DNA from: JAAOII01 sp965207705
Lineage (GTDB): Bacteria; Pseudomonadota; Gammaproteobacteria; CBDBNL01; JAAOII01
NCBI GenBank assembly: GCA_965207705.1
Contig: OZ242292.1
Coordinates: forward strand, 558,001 to 622,000
Direction: 5' to 3'
Length of the DNA stretch: 64,000 nt
The position numbers and the translations under genes were made by a program. The notes under the pieces were generated by a model. It was not told the origin of the DNA, ran no database searches, and saw only the letters and a list, made by a program, of their open reading frames with translations. How positions within the stretch are numbered: the first letter of the stretch is position 1; every line of letters starts with the position of its first letter. This document shows positions 17,144 through 24,775 of the stretch, piece after piece.

Positions 17144-18274
17144 ATGAGTAATACACAACAAGTTCTAAAACCTGATATAAAAATATCTGAACAAGCAGCA
17201 AAGTTGCATTCAGAGATGTTAGTAGCGGACGGACACAACCAAATAATGATGGACATGTTTCGCCTAATTGATAAGGGCGAGACCAACACTTTTGATAAAT
17301 ATTGGGCGCCACGTTTACAGGCCGGCGGAGTTAATGTTATAGATTTTGTCGTTGGGGCTAATTCTCCCTGCTTGGCATATATGACGGATCACATCCTTTG
17401 GGGGATGTTAACCCAGATTGATATGTTGCGTAAGGAAGAAGAGGTTTCTAAGACGTTTAAGATTTGTCAGTCGGTGGCAGAAATTCGCTCCTGCGTTGCA
17501 GAAGGAAAGATAGCCATGATGTTGAAAGTTGAGTCAAGTCGGGCTATGGATGGCAACCCTCAAGAGCTTAATCTTGCTCTGTTGCGAACACTTTATCGTT
17601 TAGGGATGCGCACCATCTGTATAGTATCTTCGGGACGCACTATGATGGGTGATGGCACTGGAGAGATGGCGGCAGGTGCGGGAATAACCAATTTTGGCGT
17701 TTCAGTAATTCGTGAGATGGAACAGATTGGCATGCCTGTTGATGTATGCCAGATGACTGATAGGATGTTTTATGACACCTTGGACATTGTCAGCAAACCT
17801 TTAATTGATAGCCATAGCAATGTTTATTCTATCTCCGATCATCCACGCAACTTAAAGGATGAAAGAATCAAGGCGATGGCTAAAACGGGAGGCGCTATGG
17901 GCTTATGTTTTATCAAAGAATACTTGCGGCGCGGGGCGATGAACAACAATGATGCCACAGTGGATGATTTAGTAACTCACATTGAGTATATTGCTAATCT
18001 AGTTGGTTCCATGGACCATGTTTTTATTGGCAGTGATATGGATGAGTTTGCTACCTTTCATAATATCTTCAACTGCTGGAGCCCTTATCCTGGCTCCATT
18101 GAAGGCATCCAAACAGGTATGCCGCAGGGCGGGATAATTCTTGAGGAGTTAAAAGCACCTGAGAATATGGGGTTGATAACCGATGCCATGCTAAAGCGCG
18201 GCTTTAGCGAACAAGATGTGCGGAAGGTTATGGGAGAGAACTTGATGAGAGTTTATTCTGAGACCATCGGTTAG
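17144..18274 (+). CDS. M19 dipeptidase-like protein with altered metal site
   Basis: 376-residue amidohydrolase-fold protein of the membrane (renal) dipeptidase family. Family landmarks are VADGHNQIMMD, VESSRAMDGN, IDSHSNVYSISDHPRNLKDE and VFIGSDMDEF. Compared with the usual M19 ligand set, His of DGHN, Glu of VES and His of SHSN remain. The Asp of GHND is Gln, and the DLSH histidine appears as Gln (DVCQM). No signal peptide is visible, so a cytoplasmic role is likely. A second, more degenerate paralogue follows 98 bp later. Its activity on ordinary dipeptides is doubtful. Confidence 0.85.
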   Translation: MSNTQQVLKPDIKISEQAAKLHSEMLVADGHNQIMMDMFRLIDKGETNTFDKYWAPRLQAGGVNVIDFVVGANSPCLAYMTDHILWGMLTQIDMLRKEEEVSKTFKICQSVAEIRSCVAEGKIAMMLKVESSRAMDGNPQELNLALLRTLYRLGMRTICIVSSGRTMMGDGTGEMAAGAGITNFGVSVIREMEQIGMPVDVCQMTDRMFYDTLDIVSKPLIDSHSNVYSISDHPRNLKDERIKAMAKTGGAMGLCFIKEYLRRGAMNNNDATVDDLVTHIEYIANLVGSMDHVFIGSDMDEFATFHNIFNCWSPYPGSIEGIQTGMPQGGIILEELKAPENMGLITDAMLKRGFSEQDVRKVMGENLMRVYSETIG

Positions 18275-18372
18275 GGGGGAAGAGAGCTAGATGAGTTTAG
18301 AGAATAATAGTTTAACAACAGTGAAAGGCATTAGAAAGATAAATGTTAGAAGCACAATACCACAGATAAATA

Positions 18373-19470
18373 ATGAGCAGCAATACTAATCAAGTCAATA
18401 GCATATTGGCGCATATCCATCTACCTGAAAAGGTAATAAATGATTTCCATCAGTTTCGTAAATTCAGTTTGAATGAAGAACTGGTAATGCCACTGCTTGA
18501 TGCAGGGGTTGGAATTTTTAATTTGGATATAGGAGGCGACTGGGTAACCAGAGTCCTTAATACCGCATCAGAGAATTATTTTTGGAATGCGATGAACGGA
18601 ATAGATATTTTGTTGTGCGACCAAGAAAACCAACAGAACAATAAAGAGAATAATAGCCCAGCAGACAGCAAGTGGCTGCCTGTACTAAAGTATGATGATA
18701 TTGCCTCAGCAGCTAAACAGAAAAAAGCAGGAGTTATTATTGCCTTAGGCGGCGGCAGACCTCTTGAGGGCAAAGCTAATCTTAATCTCTTATCAAACTT
18801 GCGACATTTTCATCGTTTTGGAGTACGGGTGGTACAGATAGCCAGTCATGGTCGCAATCGCAGCGCAGATGGAGTAGCTGAGAAGCGCACTAAGGGTAGA
18901 TTGACTTATTTTGGCGTGGATGTGGTAAAAGAGATGACGCGTCTGGGGATGATAATTGATAGCGCCGCTATAACTGACGAGGGCTTTACTCATATAACCG
19001 AACTTACAGATGCCCCCTTGTTAAATAGCCGGGCTAATTGCGCGGCACTTTCCGAGCATCCGCTAAATCTTAGTGATGAAAGAATTAAGCAACTCGCGGC
19101 AACTGGTGGAGTGATGGCTATTAGTTTTTATGCCGACTTAATCGCTGCCGATAAGAAGCAGGTTGAGGTTGCAGACCTCATAAATCACATTGAGCATATT
19201 GCTGCTTTGGTGGGTATTGAGCATGTTGCCATAGGAGGCGATGTGTCAGGCATTGATAGCCCCACCCCTACTCTCTATGAACGTCATCCAGGCATAGTGA
19301 ATGGCATAAAATTTAGTGAAAGAAGTAATGATTATGTTCAGGGACTAGATAAACCACAAGGCATAACCCTGATAATAGAAGAGTTACAAAAACGCAACTA
19401 TAAGGAAGACGACATCAATAAGATTATGAGTGGTAATCTTGACAGAATTTATCGTAAGGTGCTGTTGTAA
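18373..19470 (+). CDS. Degenerate M19 dipeptidase-like paralogue
   Basis: 365 residues collinear with the preceding M19 protein (GVRVVQIASHGRN, LSEHPLNLSDERIKQLAATGG, VAIGGDVSGI, C-terminal GITLIIEEL then KIMSGNL). The N-terminal DGHND motif is gone, the bridging Glu region reads IALGGGRPL, the DLSH histidine is absent, and SHSN is SRAN. By family comparison almost all metal ligands are lost. It is intact and in frame, so it is likely a pseudoenzyme or a metal-independent relative, perhaps pairing with its neighbour. An Asn/Gln/Lys-rich insertion lies near residues 82-98. Confidence 0.75.
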   Translation: MSSNTNQVNSILAHIHLPEKVINDFHQFRKFSLNEELVMPLLDAGVGIFNLDIGGDWVTRVLNTASENYFWNAMNGIDILLCDQENQQNNKENNSPADSKWLPVLKYDDIASAAKQKKAGVIIALGGGRPLEGKANLNLLSNLRHFHRFGVRVVQIASHGRNRSADGVAEKRTKGRLTYFGVDVVKEMTRLGMIIDSAAITDEGFTHITELTDAPLLNSRANCAALSEHPLNLSDERIKQLAATGGVMAISFYADLIAADKKQVEVADLINHIEHIAALVGIEHVAIGGDVSGIDSPTPTLYERHPGIVNGIKFSERSNDYVQGLDKPQGITLIIEELQKRNYKEDDINKIMSGNLDRIYRKVLL

Positions 19471-19532
19471 AAGTTGTCAGCATAACAGCTGCCGCATAAC
19501 AGATTTTAACTATTGTAATTATTTTTAAAACT

Positions 19533-20015
19533 ATGAACCAAACTAATATATCTCCTGAGGAGAAACAAAGACAAGCAGAAGAAACTAAAAAAGTAGTCCG
19601 TGAGATGCTTGAATCACTTAATAGGCATGTCATTGAAGGACAAGAAGAATACTGGACTGATGAAGCTAAGTGGCGCGGTCCTGCCGGCGCTGGCACCAAG
19701 AATTCACTCAAAGAATTTCAACAAGGATGGCAAAAACCTTTCCTTAACGCTTTCCCCGAAAAACAAGGAACCTGGGATATATTTATAGCCGAAGGTGAAT
19801 ATGCGGCAGCTACTGGCGTAGTTACTTCTAAGCATACTGGTGAATTTATGGGGAAGGAAGGTGATGGCAGAGAAATATCCTTACGCTATATGGATTTTTG
19901 GCAAGTAAAAGATGGCAAGATAGTAGATAACTGGGTATTGTTAGACCTCATTGACTTCTTTCGTCAATATGACATAGATCTGCTTGATGGCAAGGGCTGG
20001 GATAACAAAAGATAA
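19533..20015 (+). CDS. SnoaL-like/NTF2-fold protein
   Basis: 160 residues with one NTF2-like domain. It has a long N-terminal helix, then EEYWTDEAKWRGPAGAG, a central VVTSKHTGEF strand, and a final WQVKDGKIVDNWVLLDLID. That ending matches the end strand of SnoaL-like ester cyclases. It is the third such domain in the block. It lies directly upstream of the ABC permeases, so its substrate is probably the transported compound or a breakdown product. Confidence 0.82.
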   Translation: MNQTNISPEEKQRQAEETKKVVREMLESLNRHVIEGQEEYWTDEAKWRGPAGAGTKNSLKEFQQGWQKPFLNAFPEKQGTWDIFIAEGEYAAATGVVTSKHTGEFMGKEGDGREISLRYMDFWQVKDGKIVDNWVLLDLIDFFRQYDIDLLDGKGWDNKR

Positions 20016-20025
20016 GTTCTATCAT

Positions 20026-20061
20026 TTAGTTTTGGCATTTAGTTTTGGAACTTAGTTTTGG
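20026..20061 (+). repeat. Three 13-bp-spaced direct repeats upstream of the permease operon
   Basis: TTAGTTTTGG occurs at 20026, 20039 and 20052, exactly 13 bp apart, in the 100-bp gap before the permease genes. It could be a regulator binding array or simple slippage. Confidence 0.75.
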
Positions 20062-20115
20062 ATTAGAGGAGATAGTAGTTTATAATTTGTAGGTAAGTTC
20101 AAACTATTAAAAAAG

Positions 20116-20973
20116 ATGAATCTAAAAACCTTTTTCTATTTCACCTCCCCTTGCATAGTTGCTATGTTCGGCTTGATGGCATTGCCTTTGGCGATAACCG
20201 TCTACTTGGGCTTTCATAGGTTTGATTTCTATGGCAACCTAAATTGGGTTGGCTGGAACAATTACATTGATATATTGGGGGACGGTAATTTCTGGGATTC
20301 CTTAGAGTTTACATTAATATTCACCTTCATCAGTATGCCTGCCATGCTCATATTGGGCTTGGCTGTAGCGCTGGGTATTGATTCTATCAAAAATAAATAT
20401 GCTCGCGGCTTCGTTATTTCATCTTCACTATTACCTTTCATAGTAACTCCAGTTGTAGGCACCCTCGTATTTGCTTGGTTGTTTCGCGACTTTGGTTTTA
20501 TAACCTACCTGCTGGGAGAATTGGGAATAGAAGTATTCTGGTTTGCCAACGAGGTTAACGCTAGAACTCTGCTGATATTACATAATATATGGCATGTAAC
20601 TCCCTTTGCCATCGTAGTATTTTTTGCAGGGTTGCAGTCAGTGCCCCAAGATAGTTTAGAGGCAGCTATAGTAGACGGGGCTAATGCTTGGCAAAGATTG
20701 TTGTATGTAACAATCCCTCATTTGTATTCATTAATTATGTTTGTAACCATAATTAGTTTGATGGATGCCTATCGCATATTTGACCCCATCGCGGTGATGA
20801 CAAGAGGCCTGCACAACACTGAGTCCTTGCAGTTTTATAATTATCGGGTTGCCATCTTACAAGATTCTGTGGCAAAGGGTAGCGCGGTGGCAGTGATAAC
20901 CGTAATCGGAATCTTTGTTCTACTAATTCCATTTCTGTATCTCACCTATAGAGAACAAACAACTGAGAGATGA
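20116..20973 (+). CDS. CUT1-type ABC transporter permease (MalF-like)
   Basis: 285-residue inner-membrane permease with about six transmembrane helices, beginning FFYFTSPCIVAMFGLMALPL. The cytoplasmic coupling loop is EAAIVDGANAWQRLLYVTIP, the EAA motif of family 1 sugar permeases. Its TGA overlaps the next permease's ATG by 4 bp. The solute-binding subunit is most likely the protein at 8369-9664. Confidence 0.93.
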   Translation: MNLKTFFYFTSPCIVAMFGLMALPLAITVYLGFHRFDFYGNLNWVGWNNYIDILGDGNFWDSLEFTLIFTFISMPAMLILGLAVALGIDSIKNKYARGFVISSSLLPFIVTPVVGTLVFAWLFRDFGFITYLLGELGIEVFWFANEVNARTLLILHNIWHVTPFAIVVFFAGLQSVPQDSLEAAIVDGANAWQRLLYVTIPHLYSLIMFVTIISLMDAYRIFDPIAVMTRGLHNTESLQFYNYRVAILQDSVAKGSAVAVITVIGIFVLLIPFLYLTYREQTTER

Positions 20974-21797
20974 TAAAAGAACGCACTTTTCTATCCTATT
21001 ACATATATGCATCTATAGCTCTATGGGTAGTGATATGTATATTCCCTTTCCTCTGGACCTTTCTTACTTCCATCAAGGAAACTCGTGAAGCATTTGCAAG
21101 CCCGCCAGTGTGGGTCTTTCGCCCAACCTTTGAGCATTATGTGAGCTTATGGTTAGAAGAAGGGTTTTGGTTTTTCTTTATTAACTCTATGATAGTCACC
21201 ATTGGGACAGTGGTTGTTTCTATTAGCATAGGATGTTTGGCTGGCTATGCTCTAGCCCGTTATAGCGGACCCATAGGTTTTTGGCTGCTGTTTTTTGCTC
21301 TAATTTTTCGCGCCTTGCCGCGCATGGTGTTTGTAATTCCTTTCTTTCATATATCGCGTATAACCGGACTATATGATACCCATCTGATTTTAATTTTGGT
21401 TATGGTATCAATGAACCAGCCCTTCACTATATGGATGTTGCGTTCATTTTTTATGACAATACCCAAAGATTTAGAAGAGGCAGCCATGGTGGATGGTTGT
21501 AGTAGATTTAAGGCATTTATAAAAGTTATAGTTCCAGTTATGTGGCCTGGGGTGATATCCACTGCCCTGTTTACCTTCTTGCTTGCCTATAACGAATTTT
21601 TAATGCCGCTTATTTTAAGCGCAACAGACAGTGCTACTATGCCAGTTGCTATTTCCCAATTTGGAGCAGAAGATATAAGATACTGGTCAATAACTGCAGC
21701 TGGTGCTATATCCATCACCCTGCCGATAGTCCTGGTAATTCTTTTCTTTCAGAAGCAGGTGGTATCTGGTTTGGTACAGGGCGCAGTAAAAGGTTGA
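20970..21797 (+). CDS. CUT1-type ABC transporter permease (MalG-like)
   Basis: 275 residues, about six transmembrane helices, with the partner EAA loop EEAAMVDGCSRFKAFIKV followed by IVPVMWPG. Typical MalG-class length. It overlaps the MalF-like gene (ATGA) and precedes the ATPase gene by 55 bp, so the three form one transporter. Confidence 0.93.
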   Translation: MIKERTFLSYYIYASIALWVVICIFPFLWTFLTSIKETREAFASPPVWVFRPTFEHYVSLWLEEGFWFFFINSMIVTIGTVVVSISIGCLAGYALARYSGPIGFWLLFFALIFRALPRMVFVIPFFHISRITGLYDTHLILILVMVSMNQPFTIWMLRSFFMTIPKDLEEAAMVDGCSRFKAFIKVIVPVMWPGVISTALFTFLLAYNEFLMPLILSATDSATMPVAISQFGAEDIRYWSITAAGAISITLPIVLVILFFQKQVVSGLVQGAVKG

Positions 21798-21852
21798 TTA
21801 TGGAACACCTTATGATGAACCAACTAACTATATTTAACAAAACTAAAGTATT

Positions 21853-22944
21853 ATGGCAAAGATAGTATTAAAGAACCTAACTAAAAAATGGAAAGATTTT
21901 TATGGAGCCAAGAATATAAATCTAACGATTGAAGATAAAGAATTTCTTGTTTTATTGGGACCATCAGGTTGCGGTAAGACAACCACCATGAGGATGATTG
22001 CTGGTTTGGAAGATCCAAGTGGAGGGGAGATATGGATAGGCGATAAAAAGGTGAATAATCTCCAGCCCAAGGATAGAGACATTGCTATGGTATTTCAATC
22101 TTATGGCTTATATCCGCATCTTAGTACTTATGAAAATATTAGATTCCCTCTTAAGATGCGCAAGATTCCAAAGATAGAACATAAAGAACAGGTGCTAAAG
22201 GCAGCAAAAATGGTAGAGATGGAAGATTTCCTGCATCGCAAACCACGGGCTTTATCTGGTGGTCAGAAGCAGAGGGTTGCTTTGGCAAGAGCAATGGTGC
22301 GAGAACCTAATTGCTTTTTGATGGATGAACCGTTATCTAATTTGGATGCCAAGCTCAGAGCAACCATGCGGGCAGAACTTAAGCATTTACAACATAAATT
22401 ACAAACAACCACCGTATTTGTCACTCATGACCAGGTAGAGGCAATGACTTTGGCAGATAGAGTTGCTATTATGCGTCAAGGAGAGATTCGTCAAATAGGC
22501 GCTCCCGAAGAGATATACAATAAACCAAGGGATACATTTGTTGCAAGCTTTATAGGTTCGCCAGCAATGAATCTGATTAAAGGTCAGATAAGCAAAGGAA
22601 AATTTATTAGTGGCAATATAAAATTACCAGTACCCCCTAAGTTTATCAATGGGCTTAAAAATAAAGAACTTAAGTGCTATTTAGGAATTCGCGCCGAAAA
22701 CATCATCCCCTTGTCACCCAGTGAAGCAGGCGCCGCCAAAGATGTTATAAAATCCACTATCTATTCTTCAGAACTTTTAGGAGAATCTTCTTTGATAACA
22801 GTAAAAGAATCAAACGGTTCAATTACCGCCAAGCATTTTGGCAACTTCAAGGGCAAGATAGGAGACCCAGTAGCCCTAAAGGTTAAGGTAAAAGACCTCT
22901 ACTATTTTGATATAAAGAGCGGAGAAAGAATATTCCCTTTATAA
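21853..22944 (+). CDS. ABC transporter ATPase (MalK/UgpC-like)
   Basis: 363 residues. Walker A is GPSGCGKTTT, the Q-loop is VFQSYGLYPHLS, the signature is LSGGQKQRVALARAM, and Walker B is FLMDEPLSNLD. The switch His is in FVTHDQVEAMTLADR. A C-terminal TOBE/regulatory domain (about residues 240-363) is of the MalK type. Last gene of the plus-strand block; a palindromic dispersed repeat starts just after it. Confidence 0.95.
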   Translation: MAKIVLKNLTKKWKDFYGAKNINLTIEDKEFLVLLGPSGCGKTTTMRMIAGLEDPSGGEIWIGDKKVNNLQPKDRDIAMVFQSYGLYPHLSTYENIRFPLKMRKIPKIEHKEQVLKAAKMVEMEDFLHRKPRALSGGQKQRVALARAMVREPNCFLMDEPLSNLDAKLRATMRAELKHLQHKLQTTTVFVTHDQVEAMTLADRVAIMRQGEIRQIGAPEEIYNKPRDTFVASFIGSPAMNLIKGQISKGKFISGNIKLPVPPKFINGLKNKELKCYLGIRAENIIPLSPSEAGAAKDVIKSTIYSSELLGESSLITVKESNGSITAKHFGNFKGKIGDPVALKVKVKDLYYFDIKSGERIFPL

Positions 22945-22959
22945 ATTAACGACGGCATA

Positions 22960-23075
22960 TATCTGCGGCGTTTGAATTCTTACGACGCAGGTCTGTAGGG
23001 GCGGAGCTGCGCTCCGCCCGCAAAATGCATAACTCTTGCAACAAACCATCGCTATGCTCGCAAACAATTTATGTA
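22960..23075 (+). repeat. GC-rich palindromic dispersed repeat, copy 1
   Basis: The core hairpin at 22999-23019 is GGGCGGAGC, loop TGC, GCTCCGCCC. It is flanked by TTTGAATTCTTACGACGCAGG on the left and GCAAAATGCATAA followed by CCATCGCTATGCTCGCA on the right. The same parts recur at 24404-24770 and 27205-27345. It resembles REP-type elements. Located 3' of the ATPase gene, so the hairpin might also end transcription. The remaining 23076-23211 shows nothing recognisable. Confidence 0.85.
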
Positions 23076-23211
23076 CAACGAGAATAACTGATTTTTTATA
23101 AGACAAGAAAATACCACTATCCATATACTGGATTTTATGGTTATTCACCTTCAATGGGTTGGAAAGGGTATATTCCATATTGATTTTCTTTACTTATCGC
23201 TCTATCTTCCG

Positions 23212-24285
23212 TCACTCAGGCTGGAAAGAGTATCCTCCATATTTATTTTCTTTACATGTACCTATATTAGGTATTATAGTACCTAGGCTATACTTCATAC
23301 TTTCATAAATACAAATATTAGAAGTGCTGTATTGTTTATCAATTATATTCGTTAAGGATTTTACCATTCCAGAAGACGAAGTAAAAGACTTAGTAAAAGC
23401 CTTAGTAAAAGCTTGCTTCATAGCAAGATCTTGCTCCTCCTCCGACACAGTCTCCAAAGCCGAAGCTGGAGCTGACTCCAAAGCCGAAACCGACTCCAAA
23501 GCTGACTCCAAAGCTGACTCCAAAGCCGAAGTAAAATCTGAATCCGAAGCAAAATCTGAAGCCGAAGCCGAAGCCGATATAATGTCCCCTATAGTAAACA
23601 ATGTAACTGCAAGCATCAATCTTTCGGTTGCCTCAGCATATTCTCTATCACCCATATTACCAATTTGTTTCTCATTACAAAGTTGGAAAAAAGCAGTCCT
23701 CAATAGTTCTGCCACCACCACTTGATTTATAGAAGCGGAACTATTACTTTCGACTCCAGCACTTAATTCTTGTGCTTTTAGTGCTAATTGAAAGGTCCTA
23801 GCAAATTCCCCGCTACTAAAAGATAAGGGCTGTATACAAACGCCATCCTTACCTTTTTTATCTTTATACTGAGCGATTACTCTGGTTTTAGGATTATAGA
23901 GCCTTCCGATTCGGGCTTTAGTATTTTTTTCTTTAGCAGTATCCTTTTTAATAATATTTTCTTTATCATTATTTCCTGCAATATTATTGTTACTAGCAGC
24001 CAGTATATTTTGTGAAATGGATAGAAATAAAATTATAGTAACTATATTTATGATTTTAAACATCCTTCTAATTACCATGATTACATATCTTGTATTGCCG
24101 TACATATAAGACCTATAATTACCAGTGATAGAGGTGCCGTGGGAATAATCTACCCACTCGCCATCATCAGACAACTTCCATATTTTTCCTTTATCATTCT
24201 TAACTATTGCGCCAGGACTATACTTATTTTTGTCAAGATCATTAACATCCCCAATATCCCCATTTTTACTTTGATTATCGTTCAT
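23212..24285 (-). CDS. Unrecognised exported low-complexity protein
   Basis: 357 residues from ATG 24285, chosen because GAGG lies about 10 nt upstream. A longer TTG start at 24321 would sit inside an inverted repeat. The N-terminal ~70 residues are hydrophilic (YSPGAIVKNDKGKIWKLSDD). They are followed by a signal-like segment FKIINIVTIILFLSISQNIL and AAS, so it may be a membrane protein with a cytoplasmic head, or translation may begin at an internal Met near residue 70. The exported part has a helical segment (FARTFQLALKAQELS, LLRTAFFQLCNEKQ). A Ser/Ala/Asp/Glu repeat tract follows, then a C-terminus with two Cys. No family recognised. It is flanked on both sides by the palindromic repeat. 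Confidence 0.65.
   Translation of the reverse strand: MNDNQSKNGDIGDVNDLDKNKYSPGAIVKNDKGKIWKLSDDGEWVDYSHGTSITGNYRSYMYGNTRYVIMVIRRMFKIINIVTIILFLSISQNILAASNNNIAGNNDKENIIKKDTAKEKNTKARIGRLYNPKTRVIAQYKDKKGKDGVCIQPLSFSSGEFARTFQLALKAQELSAGVESNSSASINQVVVAELLRTAFFQLCNEKQIGNMGDREYAEATERLMLAVTLFTIGDIISASASASDFASDSDFTSALESALESALESVSALESAPASALETVSEEEQDLAMKQAFTKAFTKSFTSSSGMVKSLTNIIDKQYSTSNICIYESMKYSLGTIIPNIGTCKENKYGGYSFQPE
23450..23580 (-). repeat. In-frame minisatellite inside the exported protein gene
   Basis: Plus-strand units such as GACTCCAAAGCT and GAAGCC recur in 12-bp and 6-bp multiples. They encode repeated SALE, SVSALE and SAS units in the minus-strand protein. Confidence 0.8.
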
Positions 24286-24315
24286 ATTTTTAGATACCTC
24301 ATTTGTTAAAAATGT

Positions 24316-24354
24316 AATCAAGTTAATAATCTCATTAAGCTTATTAACTTGATT
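24316..24354 (-). promoter_or_regulatory. 14-bp perfect inverted repeat in the leader of the exported protein gene
   Basis: AATCAAGTTAATAA at 24316-24329 pairs with TTATTAACTTGATT at 24341-24354 around an 11-nt loop. It lies between the promoter and the chosen ATG. It could be a repressor operator or a leader hairpin. Confidence 0.7.
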
Positions 24355-24356
24355 AA

Positions 24357-24384
24357 ATTATATATGTTTACAGGCAAAAGTCAA
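24357..24384 (-). promoter_or_regulatory. Sigma-70-like promoter for the exported protein gene
   Basis: On the minus strand TTGACT (24384-24379), a 16-bp spacer and TATAAT (24362-24357). It lies directly upstream of the inverted repeat, which supports 23212-24285 being a real, transcribed gene. Confidence 0.6.
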
Positions 24385-24403
24385 TCAAAAATAAAATATT
24401 TTT

Positions 24404-24770
24404 GGTTAGGGCTTACGCCCTAACCAGCGGGCGGAGCGCAGCTCCGCCCCTACAGACCTATGTAGCAAGAATTTATGCACCGCGCATACGGACGATGCGA
24501 GCATGCAGATGGTGTTATCGCAAGAATTCAAACACCGTACATAAGAACGATGCGAGTATTCCGACAGTTTATCGCAAGAATTCAAATGCCACACATAAAG
24601 ACATTGCGAGCATACCGATGGTGTTATCGCAAGAATTCAAACACCGTACATAAGAACGATGCGAGTATTCCGACAGTTTATCGCAAGAATTCAAATGCCA
24701 CACATAAAGACATTGCGAGCATACCGATGGTGTTATCGCAAGAATTCAAACACCGTAATTATGTACGGTG
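24404..24770 (+). repeat. Palindromic repeat copy 2 with a 54/55-bp tandem array
   Basis: Most of the 490-bp gap between the exported protein gene and rluC. It begins with a perfect 9-bp hairpin (GGTTAGGGC, loop TTAC, GCCCTAACC at 24404-24425). The shared core hairpin follows at 24429-24449 and then tandem units. TTATCGCAAGAATTCAAA starts at 24515, 24569, 24624, 24678 and 24733, with a degenerate unit at 24461. Spacing alternates 54 and 55 bp because two unit types (A, B) alternate as a 109-bp dimer. The array ends in a 7-bp hairpin (CACCGTA/TACGGTG, 24751-24770) just past the rluC stop. It contains no convincing gene. Confidence 0.9.
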
Positions 24771-24775
24771 TATGT

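Noticed and set aside
24461..24770. CRISPR-like regularly spaced repeats
   Set aside because: The intervening segments are not unique; they are themselves repeated as alternating A and B units, and no cas gene is present.
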